Below are positions 11,654 through 21,671 of a stretch of 64,000 bases of DNA, in pieces (position 1 is the stretch's first letter; every line of letters starts with the position of its first letter). The notes under the pieces are model-generated. The model was not told the origin of the DNA. It searched no databases and saw nothing but the letters and a program-made list of their open reading frames with translations. The position numbers and the translations under genes are program-made. Source of the DNA: Rhodoferax potami (GTDB lineage Bacteria; Pseudomonadota; Gammaproteobacteria; Burkholderiales; Burkholderiaceae_C); NCBI RefSeq assembly GCF_032193765.1, contig NZ_JAVBIJ010000001.1, forward strand, positions 992,001 through 1,056,000, in the 5' to 3' direction.

Positions 11654-11681
11654 AAAAAAAGCTCCCGAAGGAGCTTTTTTG
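11654..11681. terminator. bidirectional rho-independent terminator
   Basis: AAAAAGCTCC pairs perfectly with GGAGCTTTTT around a CGAA loop, with an A-run before and a T-run after. It lies 33 bp past the efp stop on the minus strand and upstream of the LOG gene, so its main role is to end the earP-efp unit. Confidence 0.9.
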
Positions 11682-11714
11682 AGCAGGCCCGGTAAGGCCT
11701 GTGCACCGCGTGGA

Positions 11715-12269
11715 TTAAACGCGCTTACGGTATTCGCCGGTGCGGGTGTCGATTTCGACCTTGTCGTTTTGAGCCACGAAAATTGGTACGCCGATTTCGA
11801 AGCCGGTTGCAATCTTGGCAGGCTTGAGCACCTTCCCGGATGTGTCGCCCTTGACTGCAGGTTCAGTCCAGGTGATTTCGCGAACCACGCTGGTGGGCAA
11901 TTCGACAGAAATGGCCTTGCCTTCGTAGAACACCACTTCAGCGGTCATGCCGTCTTCGAGGTAGTTCAGGGCATCGCCCATGTTTTCCGATTCCACTTCG
12001 TACTGGTTGTAGTCAGCGTCCATCCAGACATACAGGGGGTCAGCGAAGTAGGAGTAAGTGCAATCCTTCTTGTCCAAGATGATCTGGTCCATCTTGTCGT
12101 CGGCCTTGAACACGACTTCGGTACCGAAGTTGGCGATCAGGCTCTTGAGTTTCATGCGCACGGTGGCAGAGTTGCGGCCGCCGCGGCTGTATTCGGTTTT
12201 CAGGACGACCATGGGGTCTTTGCCGTGCATGATCACGTTGCCGGCGCGGATTTCTTGTGCGATTTTCAT
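11715..12269 (-). CDS. efp: elongation factor P, arginine-type
   Basis: EF-P enters the ribosomal E site and relieves stalling at polyproline stretches. The 184-residue, three-domain product starts [13 protein letters not shown]. At the tip of domain I it carries SRGGRN, placing Arg at position 32 instead of the Lys found in EpmA-modified EF-P. Arg32 EF-Ps are rhamnosylated by EarP, and the earP gene lies directly upstream on the same strand. No modification lysine is present in the loop. The gene ends before a strong terminator. Confidence 0.97.
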   Translation of the reverse strand: MKIAQEIRAGNVIMHGKDPMVVLKTEYSRGGRNSATVRMKLKSLIANFGTEVVFKADDKMDQIILDKKDCTYSYFADPLYVWMDADYNQYEVESENMGDALNYLEDGMTAEVVFYEGKAISVELPTSVVREITWTEPAVKGDTSGKVLKPAKIATGFEIGVPIFVAQNDKVEIDTRTGEYRKRV

Positions 12270-12375
12270 AGGGTTGCTTGAGCGAGTGTCACTAAGTGCG
12301 ACTGTAGGCCGCAGTCTGCGGCGGGGCATGAATCGCCCCAAAACTCGGGCGGCAAATTCAGCAAAGCCTCGTATT

Positions 12376-13575
12376 TTATCGCTTTTTCTCCACGAAATTG
12401 ACCAGCGCTGTGACCAGGTCCTCTTGAGCAGCCAGCTGAAGGCGCCAGCGGTGCGCTGCCATGCGAGATTCTTCGGCGTGCAGCAGAGCCCAGTCTATGG
12501 GCGTGCTTTCGGCGCCGCTCGGCAAGGGGAGGCCATTCCAGGCGGCAAAGAGCGTGCGTAAGCCGGCGGGGACTTGCAGGCAGTCCAGAAAGGCGTTGAG
12601 CTTGTCGAGGTGTGCCCCGTCGTCTTGGGGGTAGATGTGCCACAGGAAAGGCTTGCCGGCCCACAGTGCGCGCACCAGCGAGTCTTCGCCCCGAACCAGG
12701 TTGACATCGCAGCTGCGCAGCAGATCGTCAAACTCGGCCTGCGTCAGCGCGGGAAGGTGGTGGAGACGCAGTTTGCTTTCACCCTCAGGGACACCAGAAG
12801 CCTCTACGGCAGTGCTCCATGCCGCTTGCACGGCCCGGGCAGCCCGGCCCGGGGTAACCAATAGCTGTGTCTGCTCGGGGCCGCGCATCCAATGTGCAAG
12901 TGCGGCACTCAAGCCCTCGGGCTCGTAGCAAAACAGGCTGATCAGCCGCTCGCCTTGCCAAGTGACTCCATGGCTGCGCAGCCAGTCGGAGCGCTTTGTG
13001 TGGTCCCATTGCGCTGCGGTTTCCAGCAGCTTGGATTCCCGCAGCAAGCCGCCCGTGCCCGCGGTAAAGCCGGGGTAGTAAAAATGTTTGGTCCAACCTT
13101 TGGCGGGACCCTGCATCACCGGCGAGGGCAGGGCGTGGCAACGCTCAACATAACTCTCTGCGGACAGGTATTCTAGGTTGATCCACACTGGGGTTTTGAT
13201 GCCTTCTGAGGCGCTTGCGCTCAAGTAGCTTGCATGCGACGCTATGAATTCAGGAGCGATATCGCATCCGAATCCCTCAATCCACACGGTTGCAGGAGGG
13301 AGTTGTGCGACAAAGGCAGCGTCTTGCGACTGCGCCCAGTCCAGTACTTGAACACCTGGCCATAGGCCCTCACGCGCACCGGGAGCCATCCAGGTCAATG
13401 GGCTGCTATCGTCGGCCCACAAACGGACGTGGTGACCCCGGCTCGCGAGGTCTGCGCACAAGCGCCAGCACACGCCGATGTCGCCGAAGTTATCGATCAC
13501 GCGGCAGAACACATCCCATTGCCATGGTGGTGCGGAGTCGTGGCGGGACGTCGGTGTAGAGGTGACTAGGGACAT
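12376..13575 (-). CDS. earP: EF-P arginine rhamnosyltransferase EarP
   Basis: EarP transfers L-rhamnose from dTDP-rhamnose to Arg32 of EF-P. The 399-residue GT-B-type protein opens with the conserved [19 protein letters not shown], which includes the catalytic Asp of the NxGDIGV motif. It also has [24 protein letters not shown] and the donor-site segment [20 protein letters not shown]. It is 106 bp upstream of efp. The linker at about residues 107-124 ([15 protein letters not shown]) is longer than I expect for the family. It coincides with a palindromic-repeat-like stretch (about 13241-13269), possibly an in-frame insertion. Confidence 0.95.
   Translation of the reverse strand: MSLVTSTPTSRHDSAPPWQWDVFCRVIDNFGDIGVCWRLCADLASRGHHVRLWADDSSPLTWMAPGAREGLWPGVQVLDWAQSQDAAFVAQLPPATVWIEGFGCDIAPEFIASHASYLSASASEGIKTPVWINLEYLSAESYVERCHALPSPVMQGPAKGWTKHFYYPGFTAGTGGLLRESKLLETAAQWDHTKRSDWLRSHGVTWQGERLISLFCYEPEGLSAALAHWMRGPEQTQLLVTPGRAARAVQAAWSTAVEASGVPEGESKLRLHHLPALTQAEFDDLLRSCDVNLVRGEDSLVRALWAGKPFLWHIYPQDDGAHLDKLNAFLDCLQVPAGLRTLFAAWNGLPLPSGAESTPIDWALLHAEESRMAAHRWRLQLAAQEDLVTALVNFVEKKR
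13241..13269 (+). repeat. possible dispersed repeat, copy C, inside earP
   Basis: GCTATGAATTCAGGAGC matches the head of copy A with one difference, followed by a GATATCGCAT segment. It is inside the earP coding frame. The tail is poorly preserved, so the call is tentative. Confidence 0.4.
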
Positions 13576-13623
13576 GCGCCCGATTGTGCACAAGGGGAGC
13601 CACTGGGCGGACAATAGCGCCCC

Positions 13624-15594
13624 ATGAGTGATACCCATCCTGAAGAGCTACTGCGTGAAGTAGCGGCATTGCCGTCTTTGCCCGGCGTCTATCGTTATTT
13701 CGATGCCGATGGCCAAGTCTTGTATGTCGGCAAAGCCATCAGCTTAAAGAAGCGGGTGAGCAGCTATTTTCAGAAGAACCATGGCGGCACCCGTATCGGG
13801 CACATGGTCAGCAAGATTGTGCGTATGGAGACCACGGTGGTCCGCTCTGAAGCGGAAGCGCTGCTGCTGGAAAACAACCTCATCAAAACCCTGAACCCTA
13901 AGTACAACATTCTGTTCAGGGATGACAAGAGCTACCCCTATTTGAAGATGACGGGTACGCCTCCCGTGCCCAAAAAAATGGCTCCAGCCGAGCCCCCGGT
14001 GGCAGCACGGGCCCCGCAACCGGTGGAATTTGCGCGGGTCTCGTATTACCGGGGCGCGGTCGAGAAAAAGCACCGTTATTTTGGCCCGTACCCCAGCGCG
14101 TGGGCGGTCAAAGAGGCCATTCTGTTGATGCAAAAGGTGTTCCGCTTGCGCACCTGTGAAGACTCGATATTCGCCAACCGCACCCGCCCATGTTTGCTGT
14201 ACCAGATCAAGCGCTGCTCAGGACCGTGTGTCGGCCATATTCAGCCGCTGGACTATGCGCAGGATGTGGCAAATGCCGAGCGCTTTCTGAAGGGGGAGGC
14301 GCAAGACGTCATGCGGGGGCTGGAGACCCGCATGATGGCGCACTCGGACAAGCTGGAGTTTGAGAAAGCCGCCGAGTTGCGCAATCAAGTCGCTGCGCTC
14401 TCCAATGTTTTGCACCAGCAATCGGTGGACAACGTGTCGGACCGGGATGTGGACATATTGGCCGTCAAGGTGCAGGGCGGCAAAGCCTGTGTGAACCTAG
14501 CGATGGTGCGGGGCGGGCGCCATTTGGGCGACCGGCCTTATTTCCCGGTGCATGTGGAAGATGCCTCGGTCATGGATGTGACGGACGAGGGGGCGAGCGC
14601 GCCGCCCGTCGAAGTGCAAGTGTTGGAGGCCTTTATCGCTCAGCACTACTTGCAAGTACCCATGCCCTCGGTGCTCGTGGTGAGTGAGCCGGTGAGCAAA
14701 GCGCTCATGCAGGCACTGGCAGAGCAAACCGGCGTCAAGGCTGCGGCAGTGCACCAACCCCGGGAGCAGCGCCGGGCTTGGTTGGAAATGGCCCAAACCA
14801 ATGCAGCGCTTCAATTGGCGCGCTTGTTATCTGAAGAGGGCTCGCAGCAGGCGCGCACTCGCGCCTTGGCGGATGCTTTGGATCTCGCCATGGACAACCT
14901 GGATGATCTGCGGATCGAATGTTTCGATATTTCACACACGGCAGGGGAGGCTACACAGGCTTCGTGCGTGGTGTTTCAGCAGCACAAGATGCAGAACGCT
15001 GAGTACCGGCGATTCAACATCGATGGCATCACCGGTGGCGATGATTACGCAGCGATGCGTCAGGTGCTCACCCGGCGTTACAGCAAGATCGCCGAGGCTG
15101 TGCGTGAAGCCAAGCACAGCGGAACCACCTTGGCTAGTAATGCGCGGTTGCCGGACCTCGTGCTGGTGGACGGCGGCAAGGGGCAAGTGTCCATGGCGAG
15201 GGAGGTCTTCGAGAGCCTGGGCCTGGATTTGTCGCTGATCGTCGGTGTCGAAAAAGGCGAGGGCCGCAAAGTAGGTCTTGAGGAATTGGTGTTTGCCGAC
15301 GGCCGAGACAAGGTGTACCTCGGTGCTGACTCGGCTGCCCTGATGTTGGTCGCTCAAATCCGCGACGAAGCCCACCGCTTCGCCATTACGGGAATGCGGG
15401 CAGCCCGCGCCAAGGTGCGAACGGGTGGCAGCAAGCTGGAGGAAATACCCGGCATTGGCCCCAAGCGGCGGGCCCGCTTGTTGCAGCGTTTCGGTGGGGT
15501 TCGGGGCGTGGAGCAGGCCAGTGCGCAAGACATTGCATCGGTCGAAGGTATCTCGCGTGAATTGGCGGAGGAAATCTACCGGGCGCTGCATTAA
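13624..15594 (+). CDS. uvrC: excinuclease ABC subunit C
   Basis: UvrC makes both incisions in nucleotide excision repair. The 656-residue protein has an N-terminal GIY-YIG nuclease ([19 protein letters not shown], about 20-38) and a UVR motif ([19 protein letters not shown], about 241-259). These are followed by the RNase H-like nuclease ([19 protein letters not shown] and [10 protein letters not shown]) and tandem helix-hairpin-helix motifs at the C-terminus ([13 protein letters not shown]). A Pro/Ala-rich insertion at about 111-135 separates the first two domains and is longer than in E. coli UvrC. The gene is divergent from earP with a 48-bp gap. Confidence 0.97.
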   Translation: MSDTHPEELLREVAALPSLPGVYRYFDADGQVLYVGKAISLKKRVSSYFQKNHGGTRIGHMVSKIVRMETTVVRSEAEALLLENNLIKTLNPKYNILFRDDKSYPYLKMTGTPPVPKKMAPAEPPVAARAPQPVEFARVSYYRGAVEKKHRYFGPYPSAWAVKEAILLMQKVFRLRTCEDSIFANRTRPCLLYQIKRCSGPCVGHIQPLDYAQDVANAERFLKGEAQDVMRGLETRMMAHSDKLEFEKAAELRNQVAALSNVLHQQSVDNVSDRDVDILAVKVQGGKACVNLAMVRGGRHLGDRPYFPVHVEDASVMDVTDEGASAPPVEVQVLEAFIAQHYLQVPMPSVLVVSEPVSKALMQALAEQTGVKAAAVHQPREQRRAWLEMAQTNAALQLARLLSEEGSQQARTRALADALDLAMDNLDDLRIECFDISHTAGEATQASCVVFQQHKMQNAEYRRFNIDGITGGDDYAAMRQVLTRRYSKIAEAVREAKHSGTTLASNARLPDLVLVDGGKGQVSMAREVFESLGLDLSLIVGVEKGEGRKVGLEELVFADGRDKVYLGADSAALMLVAQIRDEAHRFAITGMRAARAKVRTGGSKLEEIPGIGPKRRARLLQRFGGVRGVEQASAQDIASVEGISRELAEEIYRALH

Positions 15595-15613
15595 GCCGTG
15601 CCACAATCCTGAC

Positions 15614-16189
15614 ATGTTTACCACCATCCCCACCATCATGACTTGGGCGCGGATCTTCGCGATTCCCCTCATTGTGGGCGTGTTCTACCTGCCCGGTAGC
15701 ATGGCCAGCGATTACGAAAAAAACCTGGCCGCAACAGTAATGTTTGTGCTGTTCGCTTTGACCGATTGGCTTGATGGCTACCTGGCTCGCAAGCTTAATC
15801 AAACCTCTTCATTCGGAGCCTTTCTGGATCCGGTAGCCGACAAGTTTTTAGTGTGTGCATGTGTGCTCGTGCTGGTGCACTTGCAGCGTGCGGATGTTTT
15901 TGTCGCATTGATCATCATCGGGCGGGAGATCGCGATTTCTGCCCTGCGTGAGTGGATGGCGCAAATCGGAGCAAGCAAGAGCGTGGCTGTCCACATGATC
16001 GGCAAACTCAAAACGGTGGTCCAGATGGTGGCGATCCCCTTTCTGCTTTTCAACGGCATGTTATTCGGGGTGATTGATACCCACTTGTGGGGCGTTTGGT
16101 TGATGTGGGGTGCGGCCGTCTTGACCGTCTGGTCCATGGTGTACTACTTGCAAAAGGCAATCCCTGAGATTCGGGCCCGTGCTTCGTAA
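15614..16189 (+). CDS. pgsA: CDP-diacylglycerol-glycerol-3-phosphate 3-phosphatidyltransferase
   Basis: PgsA makes phosphatidylglycerophosphate, the committed step to phosphatidylglycerol and cardiolipin, in the inner membrane. The 191-residue protein has several membrane helices and the CDP-alcohol phosphotransferase motif D-G-x2-A-R-x8-G-x3-D-x3-D, seen here as DWLDGYLARKLNQTSSFGAFLDPVADK. The ATG at 15614 is 19 bp after the uvrC stop, so the two are probably co-transcribed. The uvrC-pgsA pairing is common in proteobacteria. Confidence 0.96.
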   Translation: MFTTIPTIMTWARIFAIPLIVGVFYLPGSMASDYEKNLAATVMFVLFALTDWLDGYLARKLNQTSSFGAFLDPVADKFLVCACVLVLVHLQRADVFVALIIIGREIAISALREWMAQIGASKSVAVHMIGKLKTVVQMVAIPFLLFNGMLFGVIDTHLWGVWLMWGAAVLTVWSMVYYLQKAIPEIRARAS

Positions 16190-16428
16190 TCGCTGCGGAT
16201 TCGAGTTGCGCATCTTGCTTTCGAGCCGCTGACAAAAGCTCACAATAAAAAACTTGTGCGTTGATGAGAAGGGCCCGGAATTCAGTCTAGAATTCGCCTC
16301 CGCGCTGATCGAAATCAGTCGCAGAAAAGCGTGATTCGCGGTGCCCGGTTAAGCTGCGGTGCCCAGAGGCGAATCACCAGAAATTTGAAGAGACATTGTC
16401 TAACTCCGTTTCCGATTAAGGGGCCCTT

Positions 16429-16701
16429 GTGAACAAAACAGAATTGATCGAGCACATTGCCAAGCACGCAGATATTTCGAAGGCTGCTGCTACACGCGCT
16501 TTGGAGTCCACCATCGGTGCAGTGAAGACGACCTTGAAAAAAGGCGGTACAGTGTCTCTCGTAGGTTTTGGTACATTTGCAGTTGGCAAGCGCGCTGCGC
16601 GCACTGGTCGCAATCCCCGTACCGGCGATGCGATTAAAATCAAGGCAGCAAAAGTTCCAAAATTCCGTCCAGGCAAAGCATTGAAAGATGCCCTGAACTG
16701 A
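16429..16701 (+). CDS. hupB: nucleoid protein HU
   Basis: HU bends and compacts DNA as a dimer. The 90-residue protein starts at GTG with AAGGGG as ribosome binding site. It contains the beta-arm signature [21 protein letters not shown] with the intercalating Pro at the arm tip, ending [15 protein letters not shown] ([12 protein letters not shown]). The 239-bp upstream region (16190-16428) holds no gene and probably carries the promoter and leader. tRNA-Val follows 16 bp after the stop and is likely co-transcribed. Confidence 0.97.
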   Translation: MNKTELIEHIAKHADISKAAATRALESTIGAVKTTLKKGGTVSLVGFGTFAVGKRAARTGRNPRTGDAIKIKAAKVPKFRPGKALKDALN

Positions 16702-16717
16702 AAATCGGTTTTCGGGA

Positions 16718-16793
16718 GGGTGATTAGCTCAGTTGGTAGAGCGTCTGCCTTACACGCAGAATGTCGGCGGTTCGAGCCCGTCATCACCCACCA
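16718..16793 (+). tRNA. tRNA-Val (anticodon TAC)
   Basis: A full cloverleaf is visible. The acceptor GGGTGAT pairs perfectly with ATCACCC, the D arm is GCTC/GAGC, the anticodon stem is TCTGC/GCAGA with loop CTTACAC, and the T arm is GGCGG/CCGTC with TTCGAGC. The CCA end is encoded (16791-16793). Confidence 0.97.
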
Positions 16794-16805
16794 CCCCTAC
16801 CCAGC

Positions 16806-16833
16806 AAAGGCGAACAGTTTGTTCGCCTTTTTT
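16806..16833 (+). terminator. rho-independent terminator after tRNA-Val
   Basis: AAAGGCGAAC pairs perfectly with GTTCGCCTTT around a 5-nt loop, followed by a T-run. It ends the hupB-tRNA-Val unit 25 bp before the ppiD start. Confidence 0.9.
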
Positions 16834-16857
16834 GTTGTTCAAATGGAGAGTTAGCGC

Positions 16858-18756
16858 ATGTTCGATTTTGTTCGCAAGCACACCAAGGTGTTGATGTTCT
16901 TGATGTTCTTGCTACTCATTCCCGCCTTTGTGTTGGTGGGGGTTGATGGTTACAAAAGCATGGCAGATCAGGGCGCAACGGTAGCGACCGTTGGCAAAGC
17001 AAAGATTACCCAAGAAGAATGGGACTTTGCTCACAAAAACGAAGTCGACAGACTGCGCACCTCCGTACCCAATTTGGATCCCAAGCTCCTGGATTCCCCC
17101 CAAGCACGTTACGCGACACTTGAGCGTTTAGTGCGTGACAAGGTGATGGCCGAGGCTGTTCAAGCGTCGCACCTCACCATGAGCAACGCCCGCCTGGCGC
17201 GAGAGTTGCAGCAAAACCCGACCATTGCAGGTCTGCGTAAACCCGATGGCACCATGGACATGGAGCGTTACCGGCAATTGGCGGCAAGCCAAGGGCTGAC
17301 TCCCGAGGGTTTTGAGGCGCGTGTGCGCCGCGATCTCTCGTTGATGCAAGTGGAGTCTGCCATTTCGTCTACTGCTTTTTCACCGAAAGCACTGGCTGAC
17401 ATTGCGCTCAACGCTTTTTTCGAGCGCCGCGAAATTCAAGTAACCCGCTTCGGTCCGGCAGATTTTGTTGCGAAGGTAAATCCTTCAGAGGCCGATATTG
17501 AAGCCTACTTTCAGGCGAACACTGCGCAGTTTCAGTCCACTGAAACTGCCAACATTGAATATGTGCTGCTTGATATTGAAGCGCTGAAGAAATCGGTTGT
17601 GGTGAGCGACGCTGATTTGAAGTCTTACTTCGATCAAAACGCAAGCCGTTTTAGTGCCCAGGAAGAGCGACGTGCGAGCCACATCTTGATCAATGCGCCG
17701 AAGGACATGCCTGCGGCTGAGCGTTCCAAGGCTCAAGAACGCGCAGCTGCGCTGCTCGCCCAAGTTCGCAAAGCACCCGAGACCTTTGCAGAGGTCGCTA
17801 AAAAGAATTCGCAAGATGCCGGATCTGCTGTCCGCGGAGGCGATTTGGACTACTTCGGTCGTGGCGCCATGGTGAAGCCTTTTGAAGAAGCAGCTTTCTC
17901 CCTGAAAAAGGGTGACATCAGCGATCTGGTGGAGTCTGATTTTGGCTTCCACATCATCAAATTGGCGGATGTCAAGAGCGCTAAACAGCCGTCTTTTGAT
18001 GAGGTCAAAGCCAGTCTCGAACCAGAACTGCGAGCGCAACTGGCGCAACGGAAATTTGCCGAAGCGGCTGAATCATTTACCAATGGTGTTTACGAGCAAT
18101 CGGACAGCTTGGCGCCTGTCGCCGATCGTCTGAAGCTCGTAGTGAAGACAGCGAACGGTGTTCAGCGTGCGGTGCAGCCGGGTGCTACTGGCCCCCTCGC
18201 CAACAGCCGCTTTTTAGAGGCTATTTTTAGCGCTGACTCGCTGGAGAACAAGCGCAATACGGAAGCCCTTGAACTTGGCGCCAATCAATTGGTATCTGCA
18301 CGGGTCCTCTCCTACAGCCCTGCGCGTGCCCTGTCGTTGGCAGAAGTCAAGCCTCTGGTGCGGGATCGTTTGATCGCTAGCCGGGCGCTGGAGCAGGCGA
18401 AAAAAGAAGGGGCTGAGAAATTAGCCTCGGTGCAAAAAGACCCGTCAAGTGTCAGCTTCGCTGCCGCAGTGACGATGTCGCGTGACGCGAGCCAAGGCTT
18501 GCAAGGCGCAATAGTAGACGCTGCTCTGCGTGCCAGCCCTGCCAAGCTCCCGGCATTCGTGGGCGTTGACTTGGGGACACAGGGCTACGCCATTGTGCGA
18601 GTTAACAAGGTTCTGCAGCGCACTGCAGTGGAAGAGGCAAAATCCAAGCAGGAACAAGCGCAATACGCCCAATGGGTGGCTGCAGCTGAGAGCGCTGCCT
18701 ACTATGAAGGCTTGAAGCAGCGTTTCAAAGTGCAGATGAAGGTACCTGCACCTTGA
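16858..18756 (+). CDS. ppiD: periplasmic chaperone / peptidyl-prolyl isomerase PpiD
   Basis: PpiD is an inner-membrane-anchored chaperone that meets secreted proteins leaving the Sec translocon. The 632-residue protein has a short cytoplasmic N-terminus (MFDFVRKHTKVLMF) and one transmembrane helix (about 11-30). A SurA-N-like region follows, and then a parvulin domain at about 275-375 (RRASHILINA ... GGDLDYFGRGAMVKPFEEA ... FGFHIIKL). A GGAGAG ribosome binding site lies 8 nt before the ATG. It follows hupB and tRNA-Val, a common order in this group. Confidence 0.95.
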   Translation: MFDFVRKHTKVLMFLMFLLLIPAFVLVGVDGYKSMADQGATVATVGKAKITQEEWDFAHKNEVDRLRTSVPNLDPKLLDSPQARYATLERLVRDKVMAEAVQASHLTMSNARLARELQQNPTIAGLRKPDGTMDMERYRQLAASQGLTPEGFEARVRRDLSLMQVESAISSTAFSPKALADIALNAFFERREIQVTRFGPADFVAKVNPSEADIEAYFQANTAQFQSTETANIEYVLLDIEALKKSVVVSDADLKSYFDQNASRFSAQEERRASHILINAPKDMPAAERSKAQERAAALLAQVRKAPETFAEVAKKNSQDAGSAVRGGDLDYFGRGAMVKPFEEAAFSLKKGDISDLVESDFGFHIIKLADVKSAKQPSFDEVKASLEPELRAQLAQRKFAEAAESFTNGVYEQSDSLAPVADRLKLVVKTANGVQRAVQPGATGPLANSRFLEAIFSADSLENKRNTEALELGANQLVSARVLSYSPARALSLAEVKPLVRDRLIASRALEQAKKEGAEKLASVQKDPSSVSFAAAVTMSRDASQGLQGAIVDAALRASPAKLPAFVGVDLGTQGYAIVRVNKVLQRTAVEEAKSKQEQAQYAQWVAAAESAAYYEGLKQRFKVQMKVPAP

Positions 18757-18775
18757 GACCCAAAACCGGCGTGAA

Positions 18776-18806
18776 TTGAAAAAGAGCCGGAAATTCGGGT
18801 TATAAT
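18776..18806 (+). promoter_or_regulatory. tRNA-His promoter, TTGAAA-19-TATAAT
   Basis: TTGAAA at 18776-18781 and a perfect TATAAT at 18801-18806, 19 bp apart, lie 10 bp before the tRNA. Confidence 0.7.
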
Positions 18807-18816
18807 TTACTTCTAC

Positions 18817-18893
18817 GGTGGCTGTAGCTCAGTTGGTAGAGTCCAGGATTGTGATTCCTGTTGTCGTGGGTTCGAGCCCCATCAGCCACCCCA
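18817..18893 (+). tRNA. tRNA-His (anticodon GTG)
   Basis: The acceptor GTGGCTG pairs with CAGCCAC. The extra 5' G (18817) faces the C at 18890, which is the G-1:C73 identity element of tRNA-His. The anticodon loop TTGTGAT carries GTG, and the CCA end is encoded. Confidence 0.97.
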
Positions 18894-18900
18894 GTTAAAA

Positions 18901-18930
18901 AAACCCGCTAACGCAAGTTAGCGGGTTTTT
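18901..18930 (+). terminator. rho-independent terminator after tRNA-His
   Basis: AAACCCGCTAAC pairs perfectly with GTTAGCGGGTTT around a GCAA loop, then T5. It also faces the convergent quinone oxidoreductase gene and could serve both directions. Confidence 0.93.
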
Positions 18931-18966
18931 GTTTTTGTAGGTTTGAAAAGTAGCGGCCGGCGGATT

Positions 18967-19944
18967 TCAACTATTCACCAGGACCACTTTGCCCATTACT
19001 TTGCGTGAACCCATGTGCGCGTAAGCGGCTTTGGCTTCGCCCATCGGCAGTGTGCGGTCAATCACTGGCTTGATTTTTCCCTGCATGTACCAGCCGGCAA
19101 GTTCTTGCATCATTTTGGCGTTGGCACCCGGCTCTTTCTTGGCAAAGTCGCCCCAGAAGACGCCTACGATAGAAGCGCCTTTCAGGAGTGCCAAGTTGAA
19201 GGGAAGCGCCGGAATGGGACCAGCGGCAAAGCCTACGACCAAGTAGCGGCCGCGCCATGCGATGGAGCGGAATGCCGGTTCCGCAAGATCCCCACCCACA
19301 GGGTCGTAGATCACATCTGGTCCGCGTCCTTGCGTCAGTGCCTTCAGGGCATCGCGCAGGTTCTCGGTGCTGTAGTTGATCGTGGCATCGGCGCCGATAC
19401 GGGTACAAAGTTCGCATTTTTCTGCGCTCGAGGCCGCGGCAATCACCTTGGCCCCTGCGGCTTTCGCGATCTGGATGGCTGCAGTGCCCACGCCGCCAGC
19501 GGCACCCAAAATCAAGACCGTTTCACCTGCCTTCAGTTGCCCACGGTCCAGCAATGCATGGTGTGAGGTGGCATAGGTCATGATGAATGCCGCGGCATCC
19601 ACCATCGGGAACCCTGCAGGAAGCGGCATACACATGGCAGCGGGTGCGATCGTATGGGTCGCAAAACCGCCAGTACCGCTGAGGCATGCGACTGCTTGGC
19701 CAACCTTCAAATGGGTGACGCCTTCACCGACTGCAACCACGACTCCTGCATACTCAGACCCCGGCACGAAGGGCAGTGCGGGCTTCATTTGGTACTTGTT
19801 TTGAATAATCAGCAGGTCTGGAAAGTTCAGACTTGCTGCGTGAATCTCCAACTGGACTTCTCCCGCCCGGGGCTCAGGCGTTGGTAGCTCCTTCCAATTC
19901 AAGGCGTCAACGCCTGTGGGGTCTTCACATAGCCAGGCATGCAT
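18967..19944 (-). CDS. NADPH:quinone oxidoreductase family (zinc-independent MDR)
   Basis: This is a medium-chain dehydrogenase/reductase of the quinone oxidoreductase/enoyl reductase branch, 325 residues. It shows the substrate-domain segment FPDLLIIQNKYQMKPALPFV, PGSEYAGVVVAVGEGV, and the nucleotide-binding loop GAAGGVGTAAIQIAKAAGAK. Catalytic zinc ligands of classical alcohol dehydrogenases are absent. Predicted to reduce quinones or 2-enoyl substrates with NADPH in the cytoplasm. ATG at 19944 gives the family-typical N-terminus; the upstream extension was rejected. Confidence 0.88.
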   Translation of the reverse strand: MHAWLCEDPTGVDALNWKELPTPEPRAGEVQLEIHAASLNFPDLLIIQNKYQMKPALPFVPGSEYAGVVVAVGEGVTHLKVGQAVACLSGTGGFATHTIAPAAMCMPLPAGFPMVDAAAFIMTYATSHHALLDRGQLKAGETVLILGAAGGVGTAAIQIAKAAGAKVIAAASSAEKCELCTRIGADATINYSTENLRDALKALTQGRGPDVIYDPVGGDLAEPAFRSIAWRGRYLVVGFAAGPIPALPFNLALLKGASIVGVFWGDFAKKEPGANAKMMQELAGWYMQGKIKPVIDRTLPMGEAKAAYAHMGSRKVMGKVVLVNS

Positions 19945-20068
19945 GGTGTTTCTCCAAAGATAATTCCTCAAATCATAGAACCCGTACGCGGAGTGTCTGC
20001 GTCCAATTGTCCCGACGGCGACCGGCTGCAGTACTGCCCCCTACAATGCCTCCACACTATTTCTTGCT

Positions 20069-20839
20069 ATGAAAATTCTCATTTCCAACGACGACGGTTA
20101 TCAAGCCCCCGGTATCGTGGCGCTTTACGAAGCGCTCAAAGATGTTGCTGAAGTGGAGGTCATTGCTCCTGAGCAAAATAACAGCGCTAAATCCAATGCA
20201 CTGACGCTGCATTCGCCCTTGTATGTGCACCAGGCCGCGAACGGTTTTCGCTACGTGAATGGCACACCTGCAGATTGTGTGCACATCGCGCTTACCGGTT
20301 TGCTGGATTACCGCCCAGATTTGGTGGTATCAGGTATCAACAACGGTGCCAATATGGGGGATGACACTATCTACTCGGGCACTGTCGGTGCCGCAATGGA
20401 AGGCTTTTTGTTCGGCATTCCAGCGATTGCATTTTCCCAAGTGGAGCGGGACTGGGTTCACTTGCAATCTGCCGCGCAAAAAGCCCGTGAGATGGTGCTT
20501 GCAATGCAGCAGCAGCACATGATCACCACTGCGCCTTGGCTGCTCAATGTCAATATTCCCAACTTGCCTTTTGAGATGATCGGCGCCGCCAAGCTGTGTC
20601 GCCTGGGTAAGCGACACGCTGCCGAGAAAGTGATCAAGCAGCTGAGCCCCCGCGGAGAAACCATGTTCTGGATCGGTGCCGCGGGTCCGGTGAAGGACGA
20701 TGCTGATGGCACTGATTTCCATGCCACAGCTCAAGGCCATGTTGCCGTGACTCCGCTCAAAGTCGATCTCACTGACCATGACAATCTGGGCTATTGGGCT
20801 CAGTCGATGAACCGTTTGACCTCATCACCCAAGGTATGA
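20069..20839 (+). CDS. surE: 5'/3'-nucleotidase SurE
   Basis: SurE is a metal-dependent phosphatase acting on nucleoside 5'- and 3'-monophosphates and short polyphosphate, linked to stationary-phase survival. The 256-residue protein begins [15 protein letters not shown], with the metal-binding Asp pair D8-D9, and has [21 protein letters not shown]. It overlaps pcm by 4 bp, as the first gene of the conserved surE-pcm-nlpD unit. Confidence 0.97.
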   Translation: MKILISNDDGYQAPGIVALYEALKDVAEVEVIAPEQNNSAKSNALTLHSPLYVHQAANGFRYVNGTPADCVHIALTGLLDYRPDLVVSGINNGANMGDDTIYSGTVGAAMEGFLFGIPAIAFSQVERDWVHLQSAAQKAREMVLAMQQQHMITTAPWLLNVNIPNLPFEMIGAAKLCRLGKRHAAEKVIKQLSPRGETMFWIGAAGPVKDDADGTDFHATAQGHVAVTPLKVDLTDHDNLGYWAQSMNRLTSSPKV

Positions 20840-21657
20840 AGGAGCGGCCCTCCTTTCCGGCGCGGCTCGACACCACCCTTGCGAAAAACCGGCCGCATCC
20901 GTCAGGTACGGTAATGCCATTGGCACCGCGGGGCCAAGCTGGCTCGGTAACAGGCGCTGCTAAAACGGTGGCTCCCAAAAGTGGAGCCTCCGGCGTACCT
21001 ATTCCCCAGGGTTTGGGGATGGATTCGCTGGCGGTGCGGCAACGTATGGTGCAAAAGCTGGCCGGGCAGGGTGTTACAGACCCCTTGGTTTTGTCTGCCA
21101 TGGGTTCGATTGAGCGACACCGGTTTGTGGACAGTGGCTTAGTGAACCAGGCCTACGAAGACACCAGCCTGCCCATCGGGCTGGGGCAGACCATTTCCAA
21201 GCCGGGAGTGGTGTCTCGCATGATCGAGCTGTTGCGTAATGGAGCGACCGGGCCCATGGGCCGCGTATTGGAAATCGGCACCGGTTGCGGCTACCAGGCC
21301 GCAGTGCTGAGCCGTGTGGCCACAGAGGTCTACAGCATTGAGCGCTTGAAGGGTTTGCACGACAAAGCCCGAGACAATTTGAGGCCTTTGCGCTTGCCCA
21401 ATGTGCATTTACTGTTCGGGGATGGCATGGCGGGTTATCCCAAGGGTGGGCCTTATGCAGGAATTATTTCGGCCGCCGGAGGCGATGCTTTGCCGCAAGC
21501 GTGGATTGATCAATTAGCAGTGGGTGGACGCTTGGTCGCTCCCGTGGTGCACGCCGGCGGACAGGCGCTCCTGGTCGTTGACAAAACAGCCCAGGGCCTG
21601 CGCCAGAGCATTCTGGAGGCGGTGCATTTTGTACCCCTAAAATCGGGCGTTGCCTGA
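20836..21657 (+). CDS. pcm: protein-L-isoaspartate O-methyltransferase
   Basis: Pcm methylates L-isoaspartyl residues to start repair of aged proteins. The 273-residue protein contains the SAM-binding motif [34 protein letters not shown] and [10 protein letters not shown]. It has about 60 extra N-terminal residues, low in complexity and rich in Pro/Ala/Lys, compared with the ~210-residue E. coli enzyme. The ATG at 20836 overlaps the surE stop; a later start would give a more usual length. Confidence 0.93.
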   Translation: MKERPSFPARLDTTLAKNRPHPSGTVMPLAPRGQAGSVTGAAKTVAPKSGASGVPIPQGLGMDSLAVRQRMVQKLAGQGVTDPLVLSAMGSIERHRFVDSGLVNQAYEDTSLPIGLGQTISKPGVVSRMIELLRNGATGPMGRVLEIGTGCGYQAAVLSRVATEVYSIERLKGLHDKARDNLRPLRLPNVHLLFGDGMAGYPKGGPYAGIISAAGGDALPQAWIDQLAVGGRLVAPVVHAGGQALLVVDKTAQGLRQSILEAVHFVPLKSGVA

Positions 21658-21671
21658 AGGGAAAAATCAAT

